Position numbers and translations under genes: made by a program
Origin: DATMGU01 sp035555315
GTDB taxonomy: Bacteria > Pseudomonadota > Alphaproteobacteria > ATCC43930 > CGMCC-115725
DNA length: 61,205 nt
Reading direction: 5' to 3'
Assembly: GCA_035555315.1 (NCBI GenBank)
Contig: DATMGU010000105.1
Span: forward strand, 1 to 61,205
The notes under the pieces: model-generated
The model's input: only the letters and a program-made list of their open reading frames with translations
What the model was told of the DNA's origin: nothing
The model's database searches: none
Shown here: positions 43,921-52,090 of the stretch, piece after piece
How the letters are laid out: each line of letters starts with the position of its first letter
Position numbering within the stretch: the stretch's first letter is position 1

Positions 43921-46476
43921 ATGTCGCTGGGTAGGCCCTCGGCGCCGGTCATCGCGGTCCTCGGGCCGACCAATACCGGCAAAACTCATCTCGCGATCGA
44001 GCGCATGCTCGGTCATGCGACGGGGATGATCGGCTTTCCGCTGCGCCTCCTCGCGCGCGAGAATTACGACCGGATCGTGCGGCTGAAGGGTGCTCGCGCC
44101 GTGGCGCTGATCACCGGCGAGGAAAAGATCGTCCCGCCCAACCCGGCCTATTTCGTCTGCACGGTCGAATCCATGCCGCTCGACCGTCAGGTGGATTTCC
44201 TGGCGATCGACGAAATCCAGCTGGCCGCCGATCCGGAGCGCGGCCATGTGTTCACTGCCCGGTTGCTGCGCGCGCGGGGCCGTCAGGAAACCATGTTCCT
44301 CGGCTCCGACACGATCCGGCCGCTGCTGCGGCGCCTGGTGCCCGAGGCGGAATACGTCGCACGGCCCCGGTTTTCGACGCTGACCTATACCGGGCCGCAA
44401 AAAGTCACTCGCCTGCCGCCGCGCAGCGCCGTCGTCGCCTTCGCCGTCGCCGATGTCTTCCATTTGGCCGAACTGGTGCGCCGGCAGCGCGGCGGCACGG
44501 CGGTCGTGCTGGGGGCGCTCAGCCCGCGGGCGCGCAACGCCCAGGTCGCGATGTACCAGGCCGGCGAGGTCGACTACATGGTCGCGACCGACGCGATCGG
44601 CATGGGCCTCAACATGGATCTGGACCATGTCGCCTTCGCCCGGCTGGCGAAATTCGACGGTCGCGCGCCGCGCCGGCTGACCCCGGCCGAGATCGCCCAG
44701 ATCGCCGGTCGCGCCGGCCGGCACATGAATGACGGCACCTTCGGCACCACCGCCGATCTGGGGCCGATCGACGAGGATGTGGTCGAGGCGGTCGAGACCC
44801 ATCGGTTCGATCCGCTGACCCATCTGTTCTGGCGCAACACCGATCTGGATTTCCGGTCGGCCGGTGCCCTGTTGCGCAGTCTGGAGACGCGGCCGCCGCG
44901 GCCTTTCCTGGTCAAGGCGTCCGAGGCGGATGACCAGCATGCGCTGGCGACGCTGATCCGCCAGCCGGAGATCACCGCCGCCGCCGGCAATCCGGCCGCC
45001 GTCCGGCTGTTGTGGGAGGTCTGTCAGATCCCGGATTTCCGCAAGGTGATGAGCGACACCCATGCCCGCTTGCTGGCCGAGGTGTTTCGCCATTTGACCG
45101 GGCCGATCGAGCGCCTGGCCGATGATTGGGTGGCGGCCCAGCTCGGCCGGCTCGACCGGATCGACGGCGACATCGATACCTTGGTGACGCGCATCGCCCA
45201 TGTGCGAACCTGGACCTATATCACCCATCGGCCGCATTGGCTGGGCGACGGACCGCATTGGCAGGAACGGGCGCGCACCATCGAGGACCGGCTGTCCGAT
45301 ACCCTGCACGACCGCCTTACCCAACGTTTCGTCGATCGGCGGTCGGCATTTCTCGTGAAGCATCTCAAGGAATGCGGCGAGTTGGCGGGATCGATCGCGC
45401 GCACCGGCGAGGCGGCGGGCGAGGTCCGCGTAGAAGGACATTTCGTCGGCGCCATGCGCGGCTTTCGCTTCGTGCCGGATCCGGCGGCCAGCGGTGCCGG
45501 CGTGCGCACCTTGATGGTCGCGGCCAACCGGCTGCTGCCCGGCGAAATCGCGGCGCGAGCCCGCCAATTCGCCGCCGAACCGGACGCGGCGCTGAGCTTG
45601 CTGCCCGACGGCCAGATCGCCTGGATGGGCATGTTGGGGGCGGGCGAGCCGATCGGCCGGCTGTTGCCCGGCGACACGCCGCTCACTCCCCGAGCCGAGC
45701 CGCTGGCCTTCGATTTCCTGGAGGGCGAGCTGCGTGACATGGTGCGCCGGCGGCTCGGCGGCTTTGTCCGCGGCACCGTCGAGAGCGGCCTGCGGCCGCT
45801 TTTCATCGCGGCGGCGGCTGGAACTGGAGCTGGGGCCGCCAGCGAACTTGGCCCGGCGGCGCGGGGCTTGGTGTTCCGCCTGGGCGAGGCGCTTGGCAGC
45901 CTGCCGGCCGAGCCGCTTGGCGCCGTGCTGGCGGCGCTGTCGCCGGCGGATCGCAAGCGGCTGACCCGCCTCGGCCTGCGCTTCGGGACCGAGACGGTCT
46001 ATGTCGAATCCCTGCTGAAGCCGAAACCCCGGGCGCTGGCCGCCTTGCTCTGGTCGGTGCATGCGGCGGTGCCGCTGCCCGGCGATGTGCCGGCTGCGAG
46101 CCGCCTGTCGGTCGAGGCGGGGGTGGATTGGCCGGTGGGGCTGGGGAACGCCATCGGCTTTCGGCGGGTGGGGCCGCGCGCCATCCGCGTCGACCGGCTG
46201 GAACGGCTGGCCGCGGCGTTGCGCCGCTTGGCGCGGCCCGGGCCGTTCGCGCTCAACGGCGCGCTCGCCTCGCTGATCGGCTGCCCGCTGGTCGATCTAC
46301 AAGGCGTGGTGGCGGCACTCGGGTATCGGGCGGTGGTCGAGAGCGGCGTGATCACCTACCGTGCCATCGCTCGCGGGGCAGGGCACCGATCCCGGCGTGT
46401 CGTGCCCCGCCCGGCCCCGATAATCGCCGAGGATCATCCCTTCGCCAAGTTGAAGGCGCTGCGTCTAGCGCCATGA
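43921..46476 (+). CDS. SUV3-like ATP-dependent RNA helicase
   Basis: 851-residue DExH helicase of the mitochondrial-SUV3/Mgs1 type found across Alphaproteobacteria. Walker A GPTNTGKT (residues 15-22), the Walker B DEIQLAADPERGH, the SDTIRPLLRRL block, and motif VI region PAEIAQIAGRAGRHMNDGTFGTT are intact. SATDAIGMGLN-like motif V reads VATDAIGMGLNMDLD. The long C-terminal region (with a domain rich in Arg/Ala/Leu) is typical. Role: RNA unwinding and turnover. The ATG at 43921 is chosen from the family N-terminus. Overlaps the S4 gene by 4 bp. Confidence 0.92.
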   Translation: MSLGRPSAPVIAVLGPTNTGKTHLAIERMLGHATGMIGFPLRLLARENYDRIVRLKGARAVALITGEEKIVPPNPAYFVCTVESMPLDRQVDFLAIDEIQLAADPERGHVFTARLLRARGRQETMFLGSDTIRPLLRRLVPEAEYVARPRFSTLTYTGPQKVTRLPPRSAVVAFAVADVFHLAELVRRQRGGTAVVLGALSPRARNAQVAMYQAGEVDYMVATDAIGMGLNMDLDHVAFARLAKFDGRAPRRLTPAEIAQIAGRAGRHMNDGTFGTTADLGPIDEDVVEAVETHRFDPLTHLFWRNTDLDFRSAGALLRSLETRPPRPFLVKASEADDQHALATLIRQPEITAAAGNPAAVRLLWEVCQIPDFRKVMSDTHARLLAEVFRHLTGPIERLADDWVAAQLGRLDRIDGDIDTLVTRIAHVRTWTYITHRPHWLGDGPHWQERARTIEDRLSDTLHDRLTQRFVDRRSAFLVKHLKECGELAGSIARTGEAAGEVRVEGHFVGAMRGFRFVPDPAASGAGVRTLMVAANRLLPGEIAARARQFAAEPDAALSLLPDGQIAWMGMLGAGEPIGRLLPGDTPLTPRAEPLAFDFLEGELRDMVRRRLGGFVRGTVESGLRPLFIAAAAGTGAGAASELGPAARGLVFRLGEALGSLPAEPLGAVLAALSPADRKRLTRLGLRFGTETVYVESLLKPKPRALAALLWSVHAAVPLPGDVPAASRLSVEAGVDWPVGLGNAIGFRRVGPRAIRVDRLERLAAALRRLARPGPFALNGALASLIGCPLVDLQGVVAALGYRAVVESGVITYRAIARGAGHRSRRVVPRPAPIIAEDHPFAKLKALRLAP

Positions 46477-46808
46477 ACCATGCCGCCGCGCCGCCCGAAC
46501 CGCCCAGCCTGCGCATCGATAAATGGCTGTGGCATGCCCGGCTGGCCAAAACCCGGGGCCTGGCCGGCCGGCTCGTCGATGCCGGCGCGGTGAGCTTGCG
46601 CGACAATCCGGTGCGCCGGGCGGCGCAGTCGGTGCGGGTCGGCGATGTGCTGGTCGTGACGCAGGGCGCCCGGCGCCGAACGCTGACGATCCTGGCCCTC
46701 GGCATCCGCCGGGGCCCCGCCATCGAGGCCAGGACGCTCTACAGCGAAACCGGCACGGCGGAGGGGACCGCCGAGCCTTGGGTGTCATTGCTGGCCGATA
46801 TCGAATGA
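46473..46808 (+). CDS. S4-domain RNA-binding protein (Hsp15-like)
   Basis: 111-residue protein. The S4 fold is read from LRIDKWLWHARLAKTRGLAGRLVDAG followed by DNPVRRAAQSVRVGDVLVV, the Hsp15/RluB-type alpha-L RNA-binding motif. Hsp15 in E. coli rescues stalled 50S subunits carrying nascent chains. Translationally coupled to the upstream SUV3-like helicase (ATGA overlap), a conserved pair in Alphaproteobacteria. Confidence 0.93.
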   Translation: MNHAAAPPEPPSLRIDKWLWHARLAKTRGLAGRLVDAGAVSLRDNPVRRAAQSVRVGDVLVVTQGARRRTLTILALGIRRGPAIEARTLYSETGTAEGTAEPWVSLLADIE

Positions 46809-46825
46809 CCATATTGGAGGGCACC

Positions 46826-46908
46826 GCGCCGTTACGGCGCATTTGTTGAAACTCCCTGCGCCGTTACGGCGCATTTGTTGATTATCCCTGCGCCGTTACG
46901 GCGCATTG
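46826..46908. repeat. Three tandem 32-bp palindromic repeats
   Basis: Copies start at 46826, 46858 and 46890. Each begins with the palindrome GCGCCGT-T-ACGGCGC; the first two continue with ATTTGTTGA and a short variable part ending CCCT. Only the palindrome and ATT persist in the third. They lie 18 bp after the S4-gene stop and end about 40 bp before the TerB-like start, so they occupy that gene's leader. Confidence 0.85.
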
Positions 46909-46945
46909 CCCGCCGAGCATAGGGCGTGATAGCGAAGCGCTCATT

Positions 46946-47398
46946 ATGTTCGATCATATCCTGAGTATGCTGAACGGCGAGCCGATGTTGGCGGAGCCGG
47001 AAGACATCCAGATCGCCGTCGGCGCCTTGCTGGTCGAGGCGGCCCGGATGGACGATCGTTTCGATGAGACGGAACGGGCGGCGGTCCAGCGCATTCTGGC
47101 GCGCCGCTTCGACCTGTCGCCCGAGGAGACCGCCCGGCTGCTGGCCGGGGCGGAGCGGGCGGCGATCGAGTCGAGTCAGCTGTTCCGGTTCACCCAGCTG
47201 GTCGTCGAACGCTTCGACCCGCGAGAGCGGATCGGCTTGATCGAGATGATGTGGGAGGTTGCCTATGCCGATGGCGTCCTCGATCCGGACGAGGACGCCT
47301 TGCTGCGCCGGGTCGCCGGATTGATCTATGTGTCCGACCAGGATCGCGGTGCCGCCCGCAAGCGCGCGCTGCGGCGTTTGGGCCACGATCCGGATTAA
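46946..47398 (+). CDS. TerB/DjlA-N-type acidic helical protein
   Basis: 150-residue cytoplasmic TerB-fold protein. Two conserved acidic patches typical of the family are present: AVGALLVEAARMDDRFDETE near the N-terminus and MMWEVAYADGVLDPDEDALLR in the second half (the D-x-x-x-x-x-E metal-binding style). TerB proteins bind divalent cations and associate with the inner membrane in tellurite or stress responses; single-domain homologues in Alphaproteobacteria have no proven role. Downstream of the 32-bp palindromic repeats. Confidence 0.88.
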   Translation: MFDHILSMLNGEPMLAEPEDIQIAVGALLVEAARMDDRFDETERAAVQRILARRFDLSPEETARLLAGAERAAIESSQLFRFTQLVVERFDPRERIGLIEMMWEVAYADGVLDPDEDALLRRVAGLIYVSDQDRGAARKRALRRLGHDPD

Positions 47399-47519
47399 CG
47401 CGATTTAGGGTAAAATAGCTCTCGCCGCTGCCCTTGCGGTTCGGGCGAGTTTCATTTATCGACGGGCGCGATAACCGGAGCATGCCGGCCGCATGCTCCG
47501 CACGAAGGAATGGAACGTC

Positions 47520-47858
47520 ATGACGTATGTGGTCACGGAAGCCTGCATCAAGTGCAAGTATATGGATTGCGTCGAGGTTTGTCCGGTGGACTGCTTCTAC
47601 GAAGGCGAGAACATGCTCGTCATCCATCCCGATGAATGCATCGATTGTGGCGTTTGCGAGCCGGAATGTCCGGCCGAGGCGATCGTGCCCGATAGCGATT
47701 CGGTGGCCGATCGGTGGGTCGAGATCAACCGGCAATATGCCGCCGATTGGCCGAACATCACGCGCAAGGGCGATGCCCCCGCCGATGCCGATAGCTGGAA
47801 GGGTGTCGACGGCAAGTTCGACAAATTCTTCTCGGCCGCTCCCGGCAAGAAAAAATAG
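47520..47858 (+). CDS. fdxA: 7Fe ferredoxin FdxA
   Basis: 112-residue ferredoxin with one [3Fe-4S] and one [4Fe-4S] cluster. N-terminal cysteines are Cys9, Cys12, Cys17, Cys21 and Cys25 (EACIKCKYMDCVEVCPVDC). The second motif is Cys40-x2-Cys43-x2-Cys46-x3-Cys50 (DECIDCGVCEPECP). The ~60-residue C-terminal extension is characteristic of FdxA. The ATG at 47520 gives the invariant MTYVVTEACIKCKY start. It is usually located next to carD in Alphaproteobacteria, as here. Confidence 0.97.
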   Translation: MTYVVTEACIKCKYMDCVEVCPVDCFYEGENMLVIHPDECIDCGVCEPECPAEAIVPDSDSVADRWVEINRQYAADWPNITRKGDAPADADSWKGVDGKFDKFFSAAPGKKK

Positions 47859-48240
47859 CCCGAAAGATAGCCGAGGCGTATGGCGCGCCGATCTGATGCA
47901 CCCATCTAACCATGGGTGGGCAGATGCCGCGGGCTGTTAGCGGCCCGGCGAATGCGCGACGAACGACGGACGATCTGCCCCGGTAAGCGGGGAGGAGATG
48001 GCGGCCATGTGCCGTCATCCTGCGCTGTGGGCTGGCTTTTGAGCCGCCCTTCATGCTATACTTCTAATCGAGTTGATCGGATTAGGGGCGGTCTGTCTGG
48101 GCAGCGCCCTGATTTTGCCTGGTTACCTTCAGTCCTATGGTCGGGTCGCATCGGGCGTATACCGAGAGGTGTGCGTTCTGCCGGAAAATGTCGTTTCGAC
48201 AGTGTTCGTCCGGCAGCTTTTAAGGTTTTGAGAGAAATCG
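47859..48240. other. fdxA-carD intergenic region
   Basis: 382 bp without a protein gene. After fdxA a two-part hairpin (outer ATCTG/CAGAT, inner CACCCAT-CTAACC-ATGGGTG, 47891-47926) may end transcription, though no U-run follows. An extended -10 box TGCTATACT (48054-48062) is a good candidate carD promoter, leaving a leader of about 170 nt; the rest shows nothing I can name. Confidence 0.5.
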
Positions 48241-48738
48241 ATGTCGGACAAGCTTGCTTTCGCTACAGGCGACTATGTTGTGTATCCGAGCCATGGCGTC
48301 GGAAAGATTCTGGGCATCGAAGCCCAGGAGGTTTCCGGGTACAAGCTCAATGTCTTCGTCGTCCATTTCGACAAGGACAGGATGACGCTGCGCGTCCCGG
48401 TCACCAAGGCGACCGCGTCGGGCCTCCGCCGGCTGTCGACCCAGAAAGAGATGCAATCGGCGCTGGCCAAGCTGAAGGGCCGTTCCAAGGCAAAGCGGAC
48501 GATGTGGAGCCGCCGCGCCCAGGAATACGAGGCGAAGATCAATTCGGGCGATCCGGCGTCAATCGCGGAGGTCGTGCGCGATCTCTATCGCAATGCCGGC
48601 CAACCGGACCAATCCTACAGCGAACGGCAAATCTATCAGGCGGCGCTCGATCGTCTGGTGCGTGAGTTTGCGGCGGTCGAGGCGATCGACGAGCAGACCG
48701 CGACCCAGCGGCTTGAGCAGATGATGAACGCCGCCTGA
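48241..48738 (+). CDS. carD: CarD-family transcription regulator
   Basis: 165-residue RNA-polymerase-binding protein that stabilises open complexes. The N-terminal Tudor-like RNAP-interaction domain reads FATGDYVVYPSHGVGKILGI... LNVFVVHFDKDRMTLRVPV. The C-terminal helical DNA-binding domain includes KAKRTMWSRRAQEYEAKINSG and SYSERQIYQAALDRLVREFA. Length is normal for alphaproteobacterial CarD. It heads a conserved cluster with the phosphatase-like gene and rpoH. Confidence 0.96.
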   Translation: MSDKLAFATGDYVVYPSHGVGKILGIEAQEVSGYKLNVFVVHFDKDRMTLRVPVTKATASGLRRLSTQKEMQSALAKLKGRSKAKRTMWSRRAQEYEAKINSGDPASIAEVVRDLYRNAGQPDQSYSERQIYQAALDRLVREFAAVEAIDEQTATQRLEQMMNAA

Positions 48739-48860
48739 GCGACTCGGCCTCGTTTCCGTCGAGCCCGCCCCAGCGATGATTTTACGGCCATGACCCGTCG
48801 GCAGCCCTTCCATGATCGGCTGTCGGCGCGTCGTGGTCGCTTCGGGCTGGGTCGCTTCGG

Positions 48861-49676
48861 GTGACGCCCACGCGCTCATCCGATGCCAATGTATTTGCCC
48901 GATTGACCGGCCGCGACCGGATCTGGGCGATCTCGTCGATCCATGGCGAATCCCGCCGCCTCGCTTCCGTGCATGCGGCGATCGCGGCCCGTCTGCAGCC
49001 GGGCGACGGTCTTGTCTATCTCGGCAATTTTCTTGGCCGCGGCTCGGATGTGCGCGGCACCTTCGACGAGCTGCTGGCCTTCCGGCTCGGGTTCCTGGCG
49101 CGGCCCGGCACCTTCGCCTGCGATGTCGCCTATCTGCGCGGCAGCCAGGAGGAGATGTGGCAGAAGCTGCTGCAGCTGCAATTCGCGCCGAACCCGTTCC
49201 AGGTGCTGGAATGGATGATCGATCACGGGCTGGGGCCGACGCTCGCGGCCTATGGCGGCGATCTGCGCCAGGGTCAGCTCGCGGCGCGCGACGGCGCGGT
49301 CTCGATAACCCGCTGGACCAATGGCTTGCGCGCGGCGTTGAACAGCGCCCCGGGCCACGCCAATCTGATGACCGCCCTGCGCCGGGCCGCCTTCACCGGC
49401 GATGACGGCGTGCTGTTCGTCAATGCCGGGCTCGACCCGTCGCGGCCGCTGACCGCGCAAAGCGACAGCCTGTGGTGGGGTGGGGCCAATTTCCTCGATC
49501 TGGAGCAACCCTATGGTGGGTTTCGCCGGGTTGTCCGCGGCTATGACCGGCATCATGGCGGGATTCAGGAGACGCGCTATGCGGTGTCGCTCGATCGCGG
49601 CGCCGGCTTCGGCGGCCCGTTGGTCGCCGCCTGCTTCGATCCGTCCGGTTCCCTGCTGACGACACTGGAAGTTTAG
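48861..49676 (+). CDS. Metallophosphoesterase-like protein with degenerate active site
   Basis: 271-residue calcineurin-like fold. Positions that should read D-x-H, GDxxDRG and GNHE instead read AISSIHGE (Asp to Ser), YLGNFLGRGSD (GD/DR lost) and LRGSQEEM (Asn-His lost); the late GH motif is RGYDRHHGG. The fold-defining strands are present (SVHAAIAARLQPGDGLVYLGNFLGRGS and LFVNAGLDPSRPLTAQ). Most metal ligands are missing, so it is probably a pseudo-enzyme with a binding or regulatory role. GTG start at 48861. Located between carD and rpoH. Confidence 0.8.
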   Translation: MTPTRSSDANVFARLTGRDRIWAISSIHGESRRLASVHAAIAARLQPGDGLVYLGNFLGRGSDVRGTFDELLAFRLGFLARPGTFACDVAYLRGSQEEMWQKLLQLQFAPNPFQVLEWMIDHGLGPTLAAYGGDLRQGQLAARDGAVSITRWTNGLRAALNSAPGHANLMTALRRAAFTGDDGVLFVNAGLDPSRPLTAQSDSLWWGGANFLDLEQPYGGFRRVVRGYDRHHGGIQETRYAVSLDRGAGFGGPLVAACFDPSGSLLTTLEV

Positions 49677-49714
49677 GACCCCGAAGTTTAACCCCCGAAG
49701 TGCCAGCACGCGCA

Positions 49715-49736
49715 CCCCGCGAGAAAAATCGCGGGG
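49715..49736 (+). repeat. GC-rich hairpin in the rpoH leader
   Basis: CCCCGCGA-GAAAAA-TCGCGGGG: perfect 8-bp stem with a 6-nt A-rich loop, 108 bp upstream of the rpoH start. No U-run follows. It could be the terminator of the preceding gene or a structural element in the rpoH 5' UTR. Repeated CCCGAAGT motifs precede it (49679-49700). Confidence 0.55.
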
Positions 49737-49844
49737 CGCGGTGATCCGGTCCGGCCCCCGCGGCGTATATCCATTAGTGACCACCCGGTGAACAGCCGGA
49801 TCGGCTCACCATTGTTGCGCGGGCGGCAAAGAGGGGCGGGTGGC

Positions 49845-50729
49845 ATGGCTCACATCGACGATCCTGATACGCAGCGGGCCAATCTCAGCTTTATAAAAGC
49901 ATCGATGAAGGAACCGCTGCTCGCGCGCGAGCATGAGTTCGACCTGGCCCGGCGCTGGCGCGAGGCGGATGACACCGAGGCGCTGCACGCATTGGTGCGC
50001 GCCTATACGCGGCTCGTCGTCTCGACCGCGTCGCGTTTCCGCAATTACAGCCTGCCGATGGGCGATCTGGTGCAGGAGGGCAATGTCGGCCTGATGCAGG
50101 CCGCCGCCCGGTTCGAGCCCGACCGCGACGTGCGGTTTTCCACCTATGCCGCTTGGTGGATCCGCTCTGCCATGCAGGATTACGTGCTGCGCAACTGGTC
50201 GATCGTGCGCACCGGTACCACCGCCGCCCAGAAATCGCTGTTCTTCAATCTGCGCCGGCTGCGGGCGCGGATCGAGGATGCCTCGGGCCGGCCGATGGGC
50301 CGCGAGGGCAGGCAAAAGATCGCGGCCGAGCTGAATGTCGAGATCGCCGAGGTCGAAACCATGGAGATGCGGTTGGCGGCGAGCGACCAGTCGCTCAACG
50401 CGCCGATCAGCGAGGGCGGCGAGGATGATTGGCAGGATTTTCTGGCCGATACCCGCCCCAACCCGGAAGACGTCGTCATCGGCCTGCGCGACAGCGCGAC
50501 CCGCTCGCACTGGCTGGCCGAGGCGCTGGGCGAGCTCAGCCCGCGCGAGCGCACGATCATCCGGCAGCGTCGGTTGAGCGAGGAGGGTGCCACGCTCGAG
50601 GAACTCGGCCGCGAGTTAGGCGTCTCGAAGGAACGGGTGCGCCAACTCGAACACCGCGCCTTGCTGAAACTGCGCGAATCGATGCGCCGGCGGGTCGAGA
50701 TGCCGACCGATCTCCTGGTGGAACTCTAG
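49845..50729 (+). CDS. rpoH: RNA polymerase sigma-32 factor RpoH
   Basis: Heat-shock sigma factor, 294 residues. Region 2 includes LVSTASRFRNYSLPMGDLVQEGNVGLM and FSTYAAWWIRSAMQDYVLRNWSIVR. The RpoH box reads AAQKSLFFNLRRLR, diagnostic of sigma-32. Region 4 ends VSKERVRQLEHRALLKLR. The ATG at 49845 follows a GGGGCGGG-type ribosome-binding site and gives the alphaproteobacterial N-terminus; an earlier ATG at 49788 adds unrelated residues. Next to carD, as is common in this group. Confidence 0.97.
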   Translation: MAHIDDPDTQRANLSFIKASMKEPLLAREHEFDLARRWREADDTEALHALVRAYTRLVVSTASRFRNYSLPMGDLVQEGNVGLMQAAARFEPDRDVRFSTYAAWWIRSAMQDYVLRNWSIVRTGTTAAQKSLFFNLRRLRARIEDASGRPMGREGRQKIAAELNVEIAEVETMEMRLAASDQSLNAPISEGGEDDWQDFLADTRPNPEDVVIGLRDSATRSHWLAEALGELSPRERTIIRQRRLSEEGATLEELGRELGVSKERVRQLEHRALLKLRESMRRRVEMPTDLLVEL

Positions 50730-50783
50730 CAACCGAGGATCGTCCCGCGGCCTGTGCCGTTTAGCGAGGATGGAGGTTCTCGC

Positions 50784-50918
50784 ATGAACGATCAGGTCAA
50801 ATCCCCCACCGAGGCCCGGCAGGCGAGCAAGGAAGGCGTCGGACGCTATGTCCTGACCGCCTCGCTTGTGCTCGTCGTCATCGCGTTCATCGTCGCCTAT
50901 GTGCTGACACGGGGGTGA
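50784..50918 (+). CDS. 44-residue single-helix membrane protein
   Basis: ATG at 50784, preceded by GGAGG, encodes MNDQVKSPTEARQASKEGVG then RYVLTASLVLVVIAFIVAYVL and TRG. The hydrophilic N-terminus and one C-terminal transmembrane helix indicate tail anchoring. Similar ~45-residue proteins are frequent in Rhodospirillales; function unknown. It follows rpoH by 54 bp and may be co-transcribed with it. Confidence 0.7.
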   Translation: MNDQVKSPTEARQASKEGVGRYVLTASLVLVVIAFIVAYVLTRG

Positions 50919-50961
50919 CCCCCGCTGTCGCAATCCCCGCCGTCGTGTAAGCTCTTGGCCA

Positions 50962-51804
50962 TTGGATCGAAGGCGAGGACGGCAGCTGGGAACACCATCG
51001 GCGATACGCGGCACAATCCCGGCCAGAACGTCGATCGCCCTGGCCGCCCGGATTGCGCTCACCCTCATCCTCTCCGCTGGTGTTGCCTGGGCCGAGCCCC
51101 CGCCCGTCGCCGGCCTGCCGAAGATCGGCGAGGCCCGTGTGGCGCGTATCCTCGACAGCCGGACTGTGGCGCTGGAGGACGGCCGCTCGCTGCGCCTCGC
51201 CGGGATCTATGTCGCCGACGCGGCGCCGGATGGTATCGCGGTCGCCGCCCTGCGGCGGATGCTGGCCGGCCATACGATCGGACTGCACGCCTCGGCCGAG
51301 GTCCCGCTGGATCGCTATGGCCGGCTGCGCGCACAGGTCACGCGCGATGACGGGCTCTGGGTCCAGGCCGACCTGATCCGCCAGGGGATGGCATTGGTCG
51401 AGATCGGCGGCGCCGACGACCAAGCCGTCGCCGCCGATCTGCTCGTGGTCGAGCGCCAGGCTCGGGCGGAGGGTGTCGGCCAATGGGCCGATCACGGCTT
51501 CGCCCTGCGCCGGCCGGGGGTGGCGTTCCGGCTGATCGAAACCTTCCAGATCGTCGAAGGCCCGGTGACCGCGATGATCGCCCAGGATGGCGATCTGCTA
51601 CTGAGCTTGGGTCCGAACCGTCGCTTCGACCTCACCTTGCGCATCCCGCGCGAGGCCCTCCGTCGCTTCCGCGCCGCCGGCCTCGACCCACGCCGCTGGG
51701 CCGGCCATGTCGTGCGCGCCCGCGGCTGGGTCCGTACCCAATACGGTCCGATGATCGATGTGATCTATCCGGCACAGATCGAACTCGACCCGCCGGCTTC
51801 TTAG
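50962..51804 (+). CDS. Secreted SNase-like (thermonuclease-fold) protein
   Basis: 280 residues. The signal peptide is ALAARIALTLILSAGVAWA. An SNase/OB fold follows, with DSRTVALEDGRSLRLAGIYV, the LDRYGRLRAQV strand-turn (equivalent of the nuclease 'DKYGRLLA' Arg region) and LIRQGMALVEIGG. A second C-terminal domain (VEGPVTAMIAQDGDLLLSLG ... WAGHVVRARGWV) is OB-like too. Nuclease activity is uncertain: a catalytic Arg is plausible but the Asp/Glu set is not clear. TTG start at 50962. Confidence 0.78.
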   Translation: MDRRRGRQLGTPSAIRGTIPARTSIALAARIALTLILSAGVAWAEPPPVAGLPKIGEARVARILDSRTVALEDGRSLRLAGIYVADAAPDGIAVAALRRMLAGHTIGLHASAEVPLDRYGRLRAQVTRDDGLWVQADLIRQGMALVEIGGADDQAVAADLLVVERQARAEGVGQWADHGFALRRPGVAFRLIETFQIVEGPVTAMIAQDGDLLLSLGPNRRFDLTLRIPREALRRFRAAGLDPRRWAGHVVRARGWVRTQYGPMIDVIYPAQIELDPPAS

Positions 51805-51858
51805 CGAGGCCTCATAGACCTTCACCCACCCCACCGCCTGCGCTATAACCGCCGCGCC

Positions 51859-51935
51859 GTCTCCGTAGCTCAGCAGGATAGAGCATCGGTTTCCTAAACC
51901 GGGGGTCGCGTGTTCGAATCACGCCGGAGACGCCA
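51859..51935 (+). tRNA. tRNA-Arg (anticodon CCT), CCA encoded
   Basis: Acceptor stem GTCTCCG (51859-51865) pairs with CGGAGAC (51925-51931); discriminator G and an encoded CCA follow. The D-loop AGCTCAGCAGGATAGAGC, anticodon loop TTCCTAA (anticodon CCT, reading AGG) and T-arm with TTCGAATC are canonical. 77 nt including CCA. Confidence 0.97.
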
Positions 51936-52090
51936 TACAATTCGTCGCCCGGGACGGTTTCTGTTCTGTCCGGAAGATTGATGAGGTCGAGGCGCCTATT
52001 CTCTTCGATGTGGCGCGTCTCACAATTCTTCTTCAGAGGGATCGGTTATGATCATCCGCCGTCGGCCCCTTGAAACGGATTCGCCAAAAT

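Noticed and set aside
43714..46062. Very long minus-strand open frame (about 2.3 kb) opposite the helicase gene
   Set aside because: It is antisense to a clearly conserved SUV3-like helicase and has Gln/Arg/His-rich shadow composition. Only its 3' end (43348-43713) encodes a recognisable recombinase fragment.
46826..46908. CRISPR array
   Set aside because: The repeat unit is palindromic with spacers of only about 8-17 nt that are nearly identical, and there are just three copies and no cas genes.
51859..51935. tRNA-Arg as an integration site
   Set aside because: No integrase gene or direct repeat of the tRNA 3' end was seen in the following 9 kb; the recombinase remnants lie on the other side, 8 kb away.
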